Shown: in pieces, positions 8,331 to 15,565 of the stretch
Position numbering within the stretch: the stretch's first letter is position 1
Layout: each line of letters begins with the position of its first letter
NCBI GenBank assembly: GCA_041395245.1
Contig: JAWLAY010000021.1
Span: 1 to 64,000, forward strand
Direction: 5' to 3'
DNA from: Aquimonas sp041395245
GTDB taxonomy: Bacteria > Pseudomonadota > Gammaproteobacteria > Xanthomonadales > Xanthomonadaceae
Length of the DNA: 64,000 bases
Made by a program: the position numbers and the translations under genes
Notes under the pieces: model-generated
Database searches by the model: none
The model's input: only the letters and a program-made list of their open reading frames with translations
Told to the model about the DNA's origin: nothing

Positions 8331-8399
8331 TCAATTCTCCGAATACGTCTCGTATGCTTCGGCTACCAATATGGCAGCGACCAATCCAGTCACGCCGGC

Positions 8400-9383
8400 T
8401 TACCTGACCTCTGCGACTACAGGGTGCCCCAGTGTCGTCCACTCATGCAACGACCCATCGAATAGTTTGACCGATGGAAGTTTCATGACTTCACTAGCGA
8501 TGAACCAAGCTCCAGCGGCCAGATGTCCGGTATTGCAATAAGTGATGACTTCATCCGAGTTCAGTGGAATGCTCAGTGCGTCAAAAACATCACGATACTG
8601 CGCTTCCGACAGAAAATACTGCCCAATGCCCTTGGGTCGAACTTGGAGGTCTGCGGCAAAGTTCTTCGCTCCAGCAATATGTCCTGGCGCAGTAACAGCG
8701 GGCGCCTTGTAGACGATGCCGAGGTACTGTGGGGTGGGGCGCGCATCCACCAAGGCAAGGTTATTGGCGGGTGTTTCCAAAGCGCTGCTTACGCCAGCAC
8801 TATCGATGAACCACGTGGCATCAAATGGCGACGCTTGCCAGTCACCTCGCTTTGGAATCGTGTAGGTATCGGTTTTCAAGGCATAGCCACCAATGCCCCA
8901 GGCAGCATTGCCACCATCCAGAACGGCCATTGAACGATGACCATAGCTCTTCAGGGTCCAATAGGCTCGCGCGGCCATATCCACTTCGTCGAAGGACTCA
9001 CCCGGAGTCGTCAAGATCAGGGAGTCACCCTTGTTGACACCAAGTTCCTGCATCAACGATTCCACGGTCGCCGCATCCGGAACCAGTTTGTCAATCTTCT
9101 TGCCGTTGATCTGCTTGCTGACGCGCCATGCATTGAAGTCGACCAACCTTGCGCCGTCGATGTGCCCGCCGCCAGCCACGAGGACAGACTTTCCGTCTAT
9201 CGTTTCATAGCTTGGTGCCGAGATGAATCCGTCAGTATCGGATCGAAAATCCAGCACGATGACGTCATCTCGATTGTTGTGTAGCCATTCTGCAGAGACG
9301 ACCGGGGCGGGTAGTTCCAGCGCCAACACAGTCATGCTTGAGGAAAGCGAGAGTGCAGCAAGAAACAGAAGAGAAAATCGCAT
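8400..9383 (-). CDS. Two-domain rhodanese-type sulfurtransferase, exported
   Basis: 327 residues from ATG 9383, which has GGAG 9 nt upstream and a signal peptide (MRFSLLFLAALSLSSSMTVLA); the in-frame codon at 9419 lies inside the preceding gene. Two rhodanese domains are visible, the first with HIDGARLVDF and GGNAAW, the second with the active-site loop YCNTGHLA around residue 285. Such enzymes move sulfane sulfur between thiosulfate, thiols and proteins. Its place in a sox operon and periplasmic targeting suggest a role in mobilising thiosulfate or persulfide. The precise acceptor is unknown. Confidence 0.88.
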   Translation of the reverse strand: MRFSLLFLAALSLSSSMTVLALELPAPVVSAEWLHNNRDDVIVLDFRSDTDGFISAPSYETIDGKSVLVAGGGHIDGARLVDFNAWRVSKQINGKKIDKLVPDAATVESLMQELGVNKGDSLILTTPGESFDEVDMAARAYWTLKSYGHRSMAVLDGGNAAWGIGGYALKTDTYTIPKRGDWQASPFDATWFIDSAGVSSALETPANNLALVDARPTPQYLGIVYKAPAVTAPGHIAGAKNFAADLQVRPKGIGQYFLSEAQYRDVFDALSIPLNSDEVITYCNTGHLAAGAWFIASEVMKLPSVKLFDGSLHEWTTLGHPVVAEVR

Positions 9384-9384
9384 A

Positions 9385-10041
9385 TCAATGCACTCCGCGG
9401 TTGCCTGATTCAATTTCATTTATTTTTTGCATCACATCAACACGAACTTCAGCGATCCGAGTCGTGCGACGATCATTTTCAAACCCTTGACGGCGTGCCG
9501 CCAAAGTGGCTCTTCTTCGATCACGCAGCGCAAACAACTGGGTTACCTCAACAGTGAAAAGCATCAATGCCTTACTAATCCATTCAGCCACAAGAACCAT
9601 TTTTTCGTCGCGCTGAACGATGAACTCGTGCGTCAACTGCGTTGCTACCTTTGACGATACCGTAGTCTCACCAGTCACCCATGTATTAGTGCAAAAAAAA
9701 CGAACGGGAAAACCGGTGTGACTTACGCCAATCGCGAGGAGATGCGTGAATGCTTCCGGCTCATCGCCGTCGGCCACTCGTTTAAACAAATGAAAATGGC
9801 CGTGTTCGCCAAGTGAACCTGGGCAGGCGTGGGAGTGATAGTAGTATCGGTAGCCAGTTTGTAAGTCCTCTTGTTCAGACTCTGGAAACTGCTCCCATTC
9901 CTCTATCACCGGACGTTGCTCTGTGACCCGGGAAACGACCGTATCGCCAACAGCTTGCAATCTTTCAATGACCGACAAAAACTGACTCGCCACGACATGC
10001 TCATGTTGCTCACTCGCGCGATTGAAATATTTCGTCTGCAT
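9385..10041 (-). CDS. Unrecognised sox-operon protein with His-rich motif
   Basis: 218 residues, soluble, no signal peptide. A striking stretch YYYHSHACPGSLGEHGHFHLF near residues 67-87 has five histidines and a cysteine and could bind metal or haem. The next region, FTHLLAIGVSHTGFPVRFFCTNTWVTGE, is well ordered and looks like a conserved core, and the C-terminal 60 residues are basic and helical. I do not recognise its function; I have a weak memory of DUF6969 proteins with this layout. One nucleotide separates its stop from the rhodanese start, so it is certainly in the operon. Confidence 0.7.
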   Translation of the reverse strand: MQTKYFNRASEQHEHVVASQFLSVIERLQAVGDTVVSRVTEQRPVIEEWEQFPESEQEDLQTGYRYYYHSHACPGSLGEHGHFHLFKRVADGDEPEAFTHLLAIGVSHTGFPVRFFCTNTWVTGETTVSSKVATQLTHEFIVQRDEKMVLVAEWISKALMLFTVEVTQLFALRDRRRATLAARRQGFENDRRTTRIAEVRVDVMQKINEIESGNRGVH

Positions 10042-10065
10042 TTTGTCTGTCCAAGGACAGCGGGA

Positions 10066-10317
10066 TCAGCCGCAAGGATTTTTTGGCTTTTTCTTTGGTT
10101 TTGGCGCGCACGGATTGGCCGGAGCCGATGATTCTTCTGACTGGCTCGCGTCTGCCGCTTGGTTCGGCTCACTGGTTTGAGCTTCTTTATCTTCTGCAGG
10201 TGAAGCGTCGGTTGAGTCCTGAGCGAGGACGACCGGCGCGGCCGCAATCGTGCTCGCTGCGAGCAACAACGCGCTGAGCGATCCGCTGAGTGATTTCTTC
10301 GGTTTCATTGTCGACAT
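10066..10317 (-). CDS. Small secreted protein with NPC-rich C-terminus
   Basis: 83 residues from ATG 10317 (GAGGA 8 nt upstream). A signal peptide ends near VVLAQ (residue 33). The mature part is an acidic, Ser/Ala/Glu-rich linker, then NPCAPKPKKKPKNPCG with two Pro-Cys repeats at the extreme C-terminus. No fold can be assigned. Cysteines held in such a flexible tail recall SoxY-type sulfur carriers, but that is only an analogy. Lies 24 bp upstream of the His-rich protein gene and 21 bp after the YeeE gene. Confidence 0.6.
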   Translation of the reverse strand: MSTMKPKKSLSGSLSALLLAASTIAAAPVVLAQDSTDASPAEDKEAQTSEPNQAADASQSEESSAPANPCAPKPKKKPKNPCG

Positions 10318-10338
10318 GTTTCCGTCCTCGTTTGTTTG

Positions 10339-10905
10339 TCAGTGTTGATTCTGTGTTTGTGGCTTGGTCGTCAGCCAGCCGCCTATGGCCGCTATCGCAG
10401 TCAAGGCGATGAGCACGACCCACTCGGGAACACCCAACAGCTCCGGCAGTGTTTGCGCGTCAGGTCCCGGGAGGGCCTCCAACATGGGTTCTAACCATTC
10501 GTAGGCACCTGCGAATACCCAAGTACCGGCGATGATGCCCAGGAAGAATACGAAGCCATCTATTTTCCCTGACATGAATCCAACTACGGAGGTGCCGGGG
10601 CAATACCCGCCGATGCTCATGCCAGCACCCACGCCTACGCCGCCGAGCAGGGTGGCCCACAAGTAGGTCGTTGGCACGTAGACGTCGTCCATCGACAACA
10701 ATCCGAGCAGCTTGAACAGATACAAGCCGATGGCGCAAACAACGATGGCCGTGAACATGACATTGAAGACCGCCCAGTCCTTGAACCGTAGCTGCGCCGT
10801 CAATTTGCAGGCGCTGGCGAAACCAGCTCGCTCCAGAGCGAATCCGAAGAGCAGACCGCACAGCAGCCCGGTGAAAACGACGCTGAGATCCATCGGAAAG
10901 ATCAT
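10339..10905 (-). CDS. YeeE/YedE-family transporter, C-terminal half (sox operon copy)
   Basis: 188 residues with about five membrane segments. Two family motifs are seen: GFALERAGFASACKL near residue 21 and GGYCPGTSVVGFMSGK near residue 99. The ATG at 10905 overlaps the upstream gene stop as ATGA. With the 10902-11420 product it makes a full transporter split over two genes. Likely substrate is thiosulfate or another sulfane-sulfur compound, by family and by operon. It is larger than, and not a recent copy of, the 272-718 protein. Confidence 0.88.
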   Translation of the reverse strand: MIFPMDLSVVFTGLLCGLLFGFALERAGFASACKLTAQLRFKDWAVFNVMFTAIVVCAIGLYLFKLLGLLSMDDVYVPTTYLWATLLGGVGVGAGMSIGGYCPGTSVVGFMSGKIDGFVFFLGIIAGTWVFAGAYEWLEPMLEALPGPDAQTLPELLGVPEWVVLIALTAIAAIGGWLTTKPQTQNQH

Positions 10906-11420
10906 GTCCAGAGCTTCCTTGTGATGAGTCCGAAGAGGGCACCCGCAGCGAAAAATCCAATAAGGAAGAGGAACCCCGCGGTTGCCAGGGTCGCTGCGCC
11001 CGACAAGCCGAGCCCGCTAGTACAACCCAAAGAGATTCGTGCGCCGAGGCCCGCGACCATCCCACCAAGGAGGGCAAGTGTCAGTCGTCCACCTTTTGAA
11101 ACGCGGGTTGGTCCGTCGACCGACCACTTAAACCGTCTTGCGCTGATCGCGCCGATTAGCGCGCCGATGGCAACGCCGAGAACCTGCCATGTAATCCATG
11201 CATTGAGCGGGTTATTGCCGTCTTCGACCATCGGACCAAGATAGGGGTTGGCCTCTGTGGCGACGGGTGCGACGACGTGCGCGCCTGTCGCAGCCAGGGC
11301 GGTTGTGAATCCGCTTCCGCCGAGACCATGACCGGTCAACAGGAACGTCAGCAGTAGCCCCAGCCCGAGTAACAGTCCTGCGGCATGGGGTCGCCATAGT
11401 GGCTTTGGATGTTCACTCAC
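10902..11420 (-). CDS. YeeE/YedE-family transporter, N-terminal half (sox operon copy), first gene of the operon
   Basis: 172 residues from GTG 11420, chosen because GGAGG lies 8 nt upstream; the frame stays open to 11561 but that stretch crosses the promoter and operator and is not protein-like. Membrane segments flank a long extramembrane loop of about 60 residues, and ISLGCTSGLGLSGAATL carries the conserved cysteine motif. As the promoter-proximal gene it is the one most directly exposed to regulation by the operator at 11443-11458. Confidence 0.85.
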   Translation of the reverse strand: MSEHPKPLWRPHAAGLLLGLGLLLTFLLTGHGLGGSGFTTALAATGAHVVAPVATEANPYLGPMVEDGNNPLNAWITWQVLGVAIGALIGAISARRFKWSVDGPTRVSKGGRLTLALLGGMVAGLGARISLGCTSGLGLSGAATLATAGFLFLIGFFAAGALFGLITRKLWT

Positions 11421-11442
11421 AACGCGCCTCCGAGATGCATGG

Positions 11443-11458
11443 ATACCCCCACGGGTAT
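11443..11458. promoter_or_regulatory. CsoR-type operator palindrome
   Basis: ATACCCCCACGGGTAT is an inverted repeat ATACCC-N4-GGGTAT. CsoR/CstR-family operators have this ATACCC...GGGTAT shape. It begins 8 bp downstream of the -10 element of the sox-operon promoter, over the expected transcription start, an arrangement suited to repression. The only family repressor in the window is encoded at 1222-1554. Confidence 0.6.
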
Positions 11459-11466
11459 GTGTGCTG

Positions 11467-11494
11467 ACTTTATGTACGGTTTGATAACTGTCAA
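11467..11494 (-). promoter_or_regulatory. Sigma-70-type promoter of the YeeE-rhodanese-sox operon
   Basis: On the minus strand a perfect TTGACA (11494-11489) is followed after 16 bp by TAAAGT (11472-11467). The GTG start of the first gene is 47 bp downstream of the -10 element, with a GGAGG ribosome site between. Confidence 0.55.
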
Positions 11495-11708
11495 TCCTGC
11501 GGTGCAGCAAGTGTGTCGCAGACGCGTGGTTGGTGAGCGCAAATATGGACATAATATACATTATGCGAATAATTGAAGAACGCCCGGTGCCTTGCTCACA
11601 TCATGAATACATCGTATTTCAGTAACTTACGAAATAATAAGTGCTCCTAGGAAAAATCGAACTTCACCGACGACTTTTTAGCCACATCCCGCCCATCTCG
11701 CGCCCTAC

Positions 11709-11722
11709 CGGTGGTTGCACCG
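11709..11722 (+). other. Small hairpin in the moaA leader
   Basis: CGGTG-GTTG-CACCG can form a 5-bp stem 45 bp before the moaA start. The rest of the 205-bp region 11562-11766 is AT-richer and shows no motif I can name; the conserved molybdenum-cofactor riboswitch core was looked for and not recognised. Confidence 0.25.
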
Positions 11723-11766
11723 TTATGTTTTGCGATATCGTTCGCTGACCTTGACCGACCAGTGCC

Positions 11767-12765
11767 ATGCAACATACAAGCCCAACGACCTTGATCGATG
11801 CCTTCGGCCGCCGATTCCCGTATCTGCGGCTATCGGTGTTGGATGCATGCAACTTCCGGTGCAGCTACTGTTTGCCGAACGGTTATCGCGCCAAGGAAGG
11901 TCGTTCGAAATATTTGCAGCCCGATGAAATTCAACGACTTATCGTCGGCTTCGCTAGTCTCGGCATGCGCAAACTGAGAATTTCCGGTGGCGAGCCGAGC
12001 CTGCGCCGTGATCTGCCCGAGATCATCGGTGCGGCGTCCTCTGTATCTGGCGTCGAATCCGTGGCACTGACGACGAATGGCGCAACGCTGCATCGCCACC
12101 TTGATCGTTGGCTGGACAGTGGCTTGACGAGACTAAACGTCAGCGTCGACGCACTGTGTCCGGAACGCTTCGAACGCATCACCGGGCATGCCGGGCTCGC
12201 GAACTTGCTTGGCGCACTGGATCGTGCCCTGGAAAGCCGCCTCAAGGCCGTCAAGATCAACGCGGTGTTGCTACGTGGCCTCAATGACGATCAGTTACCC
12301 TCGTGGTTGGATTACCTGCGCGACCGCGATGTCACCGTTCGATTCATCGAGCTGATGCAGACCGGGGACAATCTCGATTACTTTCAACGACATCACTATC
12401 GTGCTGATGTTTTGGAGAATAGCCTCATCGAGCAAGGCTGGACGCTTCTGGACCGTGCACCCGATGCCGGACCGGCTCGCGAGTATCAGCATCGCGAGTA
12501 TCGCGGTCGGATCGGCATCATCGCGCCCTACTCCAAGGACTTCTGCGCTGGCTGCAATCGGCTGCGTGTGACGGCGACTGGAGATCTGCGCTTATGTCTG
12601 TTTGGCGAGGCGGGCATTCCGTTGCGATCGCTGCTGCAGGAGGACACCCAGCAGGATGAACTGCGCGCGATGCTGGTTCGCCAGCTTGGTTTGAAACAGG
12701 AGACGCACGGCTTGCACCTTGGAAATACCGGGCTGATTCAGAACTTCGCATCAATCGGGGGATAG
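11767..12765 (+). CDS. moaA: MoaA, GTP 3',8-cyclase (radical SAM)
   Basis: 332 residues, the usual length. The N-terminal radical-SAM cluster motif CNFRCSYC is at Cys28, Cys32 and Cys35; the second iron-sulfur site is CAGCNRLRVTATGDLRLC in the C-terminal part; the protein ends in GG as MoaA requires. It converts GTP to (8S)-3',8-cyclo-7,8-dihydroGTP, the first step of molybdenum cofactor synthesis in the cytoplasm. First gene of a seven-gene plus-strand run, divergent from the sox operon, whose SoxC needs the cofactor. Confidence 0.95.
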   Translation: MQHTSPTTLIDAFGRRFPYLRLSVLDACNFRCSYCLPNGYRAKEGRSKYLQPDEIQRLIVGFASLGMRKLRISGGEPSLRRDLPEIIGAASSVSGVESVALTTNGATLHRHLDRWLDSGLTRLNVSVDALCPERFERITGHAGLANLLGALDRALESRLKAVKINAVLLRGLNDDQLPSWLDYLRDRDVTVRFIELMQTGDNLDYFQRHHYRADVLENSLIEQGWTLLDRAPDAGPAREYQHREYRGRIGIIAPYSKDFCAGCNRLRVTATGDLRLCLFGEAGIPLRSLLQEDTQQDELRAMLVRQLGLKQETHGLHLGNTGLIQNFASIGG

Positions 12766-12771
12766 AACACG

Positions 12772-13359
12772 GTGAACACGGATGTACGAACGTCCTTGGC
12801 CAGCGGCTTCCACATGGCAGACGTCAGACACAAGCAGGCTGTGGCACGGCGTGCCGTCGCGGTGGGTGAGATCGTCGTTGGCGCTGCCTATCCCCAGGTC
12901 ATCTCTGGAACCCTCCCCAAGGGCAACGCGTTGACCATGGCTGAGATTGCTGGGCTGCAAGGCGCAAAGCATGCGTCTCAGTTGATGCCGCTATGTCACC
13001 CGTTGGCACTGGACTATGTCGATGTCCAGTGCATCGGCGTTCCGGATCGCCTGGCAATCCGTGTGTATTGCGAGGCGGCGTTGACGGCCAAGACGGGTGT
13101 CGAGATGGAGGCGCTTGCCGGTGTCAGCGCTGCCCTGCTGACGATCTACGACCTGACCAAGCCGGTGCAGCCAGCCCTGCAGATCGAGGGAATTCGTCTG
13201 TTGTTCAAGGAAGGCGGCAAGAGTGGTCTATGGATTCATCCATCTGGAATGAGTGCGGAAGAACATTCGCGCTATCTGCCGCGGTGTCCGGCAGGTACCC
13301 CCCAGCACGCCACGGATACGGAGCAACAAGGTTCAGGCGAGGCATCCTGTGCAGATTGA
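12772..13359 (+). CDS. moaC: MoaC, cyclic pyranopterin monophosphate synthase
   Basis: 195 residues from GTG 12772, six bases after the moaA stop. Conserved MoaC elements are seen: HASQLMPLCHPLALDYV, EMEALAGVSAALLTIYDLTK and the catalytic lysine context FKEGGKSG. It completes the conversion of the MoaA product to precursor Z. The protein continues about 35 residues beyond the usual end at GGKSG with a polar tail (SAEEHSRYLPRCPAG and onward), longer than typical MoaC; the tail overlaps the moaD start and may be partly dispensable. Confidence 0.93.
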   Translation: MNTDVRTSLASGFHMADVRHKQAVARRAVAVGEIVVGAAYPQVISGTLPKGNALTMAEIAGLQGAKHASQLMPLCHPLALDYVDVQCIGVPDRLAIRVYCEAALTAKTGVEMEALAGVSAALLTIYDLTKPVQPALQIEGIRLLFKEGGKSGLWIHPSGMSAEEHSRYLPRCPAGTPQHATDTEQQGSGEASCAD

Positions 13360-13609
13360 GATACAACTCTTCGGGCCACTGCGCGAGCAGGCACAGGACG
13401 GCAGGCTGTGCCTGACGGTGCCCGATGACTGCAGAGTCCGCGACGTCCGGATCGCACTTGCAGCGCATGTCACACCGTTGTGGCAGGAGTCGTTCATCGG
13501 CTTGTTGACGGTTTCTGCGTTCGCCGACGAGCAGGCGATCTTGCGCGACGATGATTCGATCGCCGACGGCGCTAGGCTGGCGGTGCTACCGCCCGTCAAT
13601 GGAGGCTGA
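13349..13609 (+). CDS. moaD: MoaD, molybdopterin synthase small (sulfur carrier) subunit
   Basis: 86 residues from GTG 13349, which overlaps the moaC stop by 11 bp and has GCGAGG 6 nt upstream; the longer frame beginning at 13253 lies inside moaC. The ubiquitin-like protein begins QIEIQLFGPLREQ and ends LAVLPPVNGG, with the C-terminal diglycine that is adenylated and thiocarboxylated. It donates sulfur to precursor Z within the MoaD-MoaE complex. Confidence 0.92.
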   Translation: MQIEIQLFGPLREQAQDGRLCLTVPDDCRVRDVRIALAAHVTPLWQESFIGLLTVSAFADEQAILRDDDSIADGARLAVLPPVNGG

Positions 13610-13613
13610 CGCC

Positions 13614-14093
13614 ATGCAGGGCAATACACAGTGTCTGGTCATCGAGCGGGCGTCGGGGGCAATCTCCATTGCTGACGCGATTGCCTTCGTGTCTGCGCAG
13701 GAGTTCGGTGCGATCGATATCTTTGTGGGAAAGGTCCGAAACGTGAACGACGGACGTCAAGTGACCGGCATCAGCTACGACATGTTTGATCCCTTGGCCT
13801 TGGTGAAGTTCGAGCAGGCCGCCGACAAGGCTGCCGTGCAGATTGGAGTTCCCTGCCGAGTGTATGTGGCGCATGCCAAGGGACGGCTGGCCATTGGCGA
13901 CATCGCCGTGGTCGTGGCTGTCGGCACCGGTCATCGGGCAGCCGCATTCGATGCGTGTCGGTGTGTGATCGAGCGCGTCAAGCATGAAGCCCCGATCTGG
14001 AAGCAGGAGCACTACATCGACGGCGATAGCCTTTGGGTGGAAGGTACGTCAATCCGGGCAGATTCGCCCGACGCATCCGATGCATCGCGATGA
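13614..14093 (+). CDS. moaE: MoaE, molybdopterin synthase catalytic subunit
   Basis: 159 residues from ATG 13614, preceded by GGAGG at 8 nt spacing; an in-frame ATG at 13599 would overlap moaD and put the ribosome site after the start. Family elements are IDIFVGKVRNVNDGR near residue 37, TGHRAAAFDACRCVIERVK and APIWKQEHY near the C-terminus. It binds precursor Z and receives sulfur from MoaD. Its stop overlaps the modA start as ATGA. Confidence 0.94.
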   Translation: MQGNTQCLVIERASGAISIADAIAFVSAQEFGAIDIFVGKVRNVNDGRQVTGISYDMFDPLALVKFEQAADKAAVQIGVPCRVYVAHAKGRLAIGDIAVVVAVGTGHRAAAFDACRCVIERVKHEAPIWKQEHYIDGDSLWVEGTSIRADSPDASDASR

Positions 14094-14842
14094 GAGCGCT
14101 TCTGCTGCGCGTCCTGGTTGGGATGCTGGTTGCCGGCGTAACGATGTCTCAAGGTGCAGTTGCCGCCTCGGTCCTGCGGATTGCGGCGGCATCTGATTTG
14201 CGCCCTGTCGGAACGAAATGGGTGGAGCGCTTCCATCAACAGCATCCCGATCTGCAGGTCGACATCGTTTACGGCTCTTCCGGGAAGTTGTCGCGGCAGA
14301 TCGAACAAGGTGCGCCATTCGATATCTTTTTTTCGGCTGACGAACGCTATCCAGCCCGGCTCTCCGCACACGGCCACGCACACGGCATGCCGAAACGCTA
14401 CGCGAAGGGGCGCCTCGTGCTCTGGTGGTCACGCGAACAAGACATCAGTTGGGATGTGTTGGAACAGGCTGATGTGCACCACATCGCCATCGCCCATCCC
14501 GATCACGCGCCGTATGGGCAACGCGCGCAGCAGGCAATCCAGCGTCAGCCGCACGCGTCGATCCTCGTCGACAAGCTGGTCCGCGGCGAGAACGTCGCGC
14601 AGGCGATGCAATACGTGGTCAGCGGTGCCGCCGATGCGGGGATTGTTGCGCGTTCCCTGATCTCCGATGCATCGCAAGGAAGGTTCGTGCTGGTCGATGA
14701 ATCCCTGCATGACCCGTTGTGGCAGTCCGTCATCGTCACCGCTCAAGTGTCCGATGCCGCGATGGCAGATGCCTTTCTTGAGCTTGTTTTCTCCAACGAG
14801 GGACAAGCCTTGCTGCAGGAGTTCGGGTTCGACTTGCCATGA
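14090..14842 (+). CDS. modA: ModA, molybdate-binding periplasmic protein
   Basis: 250 residues from ATG 14090 (ATGA overlap with moaE). The signal peptide LLLRVLVGMLVAGVTMSQGAVAA is clear. The mature protein shows the ModA pattern: IAAASDLRPVGTKW, VYGSSGKLSRQIEQGAPFDIFFSAD, and AIAHPDHAPYGQRAQQAI. It captures molybdate for the ModBC transporter. Translational coupling to moaE ties molybdate uptake to cofactor synthesis. Confidence 0.92.
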   Translation: MRALLLRVLVGMLVAGVTMSQGAVAASVLRIAAASDLRPVGTKWVERFHQQHPDLQVDIVYGSSGKLSRQIEQGAPFDIFFSADERYPARLSAHGHAHGMPKRYAKGRLVLWWSREQDISWDVLEQADVHHIAIAHPDHAPYGQRAQQAIQRQPHASILVDKLVRGENVAQAMQYVVSGAADAGIVARSLISDASQGRFVLVDESLHDPLWQSVIVTAQVSDAAMADAFLELVFSNEGQALLQEFGFDLP

Positions 14843-14878
14843 TTCGTATCGCGCCACCGATGGCAACGAGGGGTGCTT

Positions 14879-15565
14879 GTGTTCACCGCAAGTGACCTTC
14901 AGGCCGCGTGGACAACCTTCCAGCTGTGTTTGTCGACCAGTCTGATCCTGCTGCTCATCGGCTTGCCACTCGCCTGGTGGCTCACGTACTCCCGCAGCCG
15001 ATGGACTGTGGTGGTCGAATCGATCGTCACCCTGCCCCTCGTTCTGCCGCCTACCGTACTGGGCTTCTATCTCCTGCTCGCCTTGGGTCCGAACGGCGTG
15101 GTGGGTGCCACAGTTGAAGCCATGGGTTTGCGGCATCTGGCGTTCAGCTTTCCCGGTATTTTGATCGGGTCCGTGTTGTTTTCGTTGCCCTTCGCGGTGC
15201 AACCGCTGCAGGACGGCTTCCGGTCTATCGGCCGTGTTCCACTGGAGATTGCGGCTTCGTTGGGTGCGGGTCCGCTTGATCGTTTCTTTCACGTCGGGTT
15301 GCCGCTGATTCGACAAAGCCTGTTCACCGCTTGGGTGCTGAGTTTTGCCCATACGCTGGGCGAGTTCGGGGTGGTATTGATGATCGGCGGAAACCTTGCC
15401 GGCCAGACTCAAGTCTTGTCGATCGTGATCTATGACGCGGTTGAAGCGCTGGATTTCGCCCGTGCGCACCGACTCTCGTTGGCCTTGCTGGTGGTGTCGT
15501 TCCTGCTTTTGCTCGCGCTGGGCATCTGGCGGCGCCGACAGCGAGGTCTATGGCCGACATGCTGA
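14879..15565 (+). CDS. modB: ModB, molybdate ABC transporter permease
   Basis: 228 residues from GTG 14879, which has GAGGGG at 5 nt; a GTG at 14873 is an alternative but overlaps that site. Typical start FTASDLQAAWTTFQLCL, five or six membrane segments, and the EAA-type cytoplasmic loop ...SIGRVPLEIAASLGAGPLDRFFHVGLPLI. It forms the inner-membrane channel of the molybdate importer. Its end overlaps modC by 16 bp. Confidence 0.93.
   Translation: MFTASDLQAAWTTFQLCLSTSLILLLIGLPLAWWLTYSRSRWTVVVESIVTLPLVLPPTVLGFYLLLALGPNGVVGATVEAMGLRHLAFSFPGILIGSVLFSLPFAVQPLQDGFRSIGRVPLEIAASLGAGPLDRFFHVGLPLIRQSLFTAWVLSFAHTLGEFGVVLMIGGNLAGQTQVLSIVIYDAVEALDFARAHRLSLALLVVSFLLLLALGIWRRRQRGLWPTC

Noticed and set aside
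11562..11766. Molybdenum-cofactor riboswitch upstream of moaA
   Set aside because: The conserved core stems could not be recognised; only a small CGGTG hairpin is present. A covariance search would settle it.
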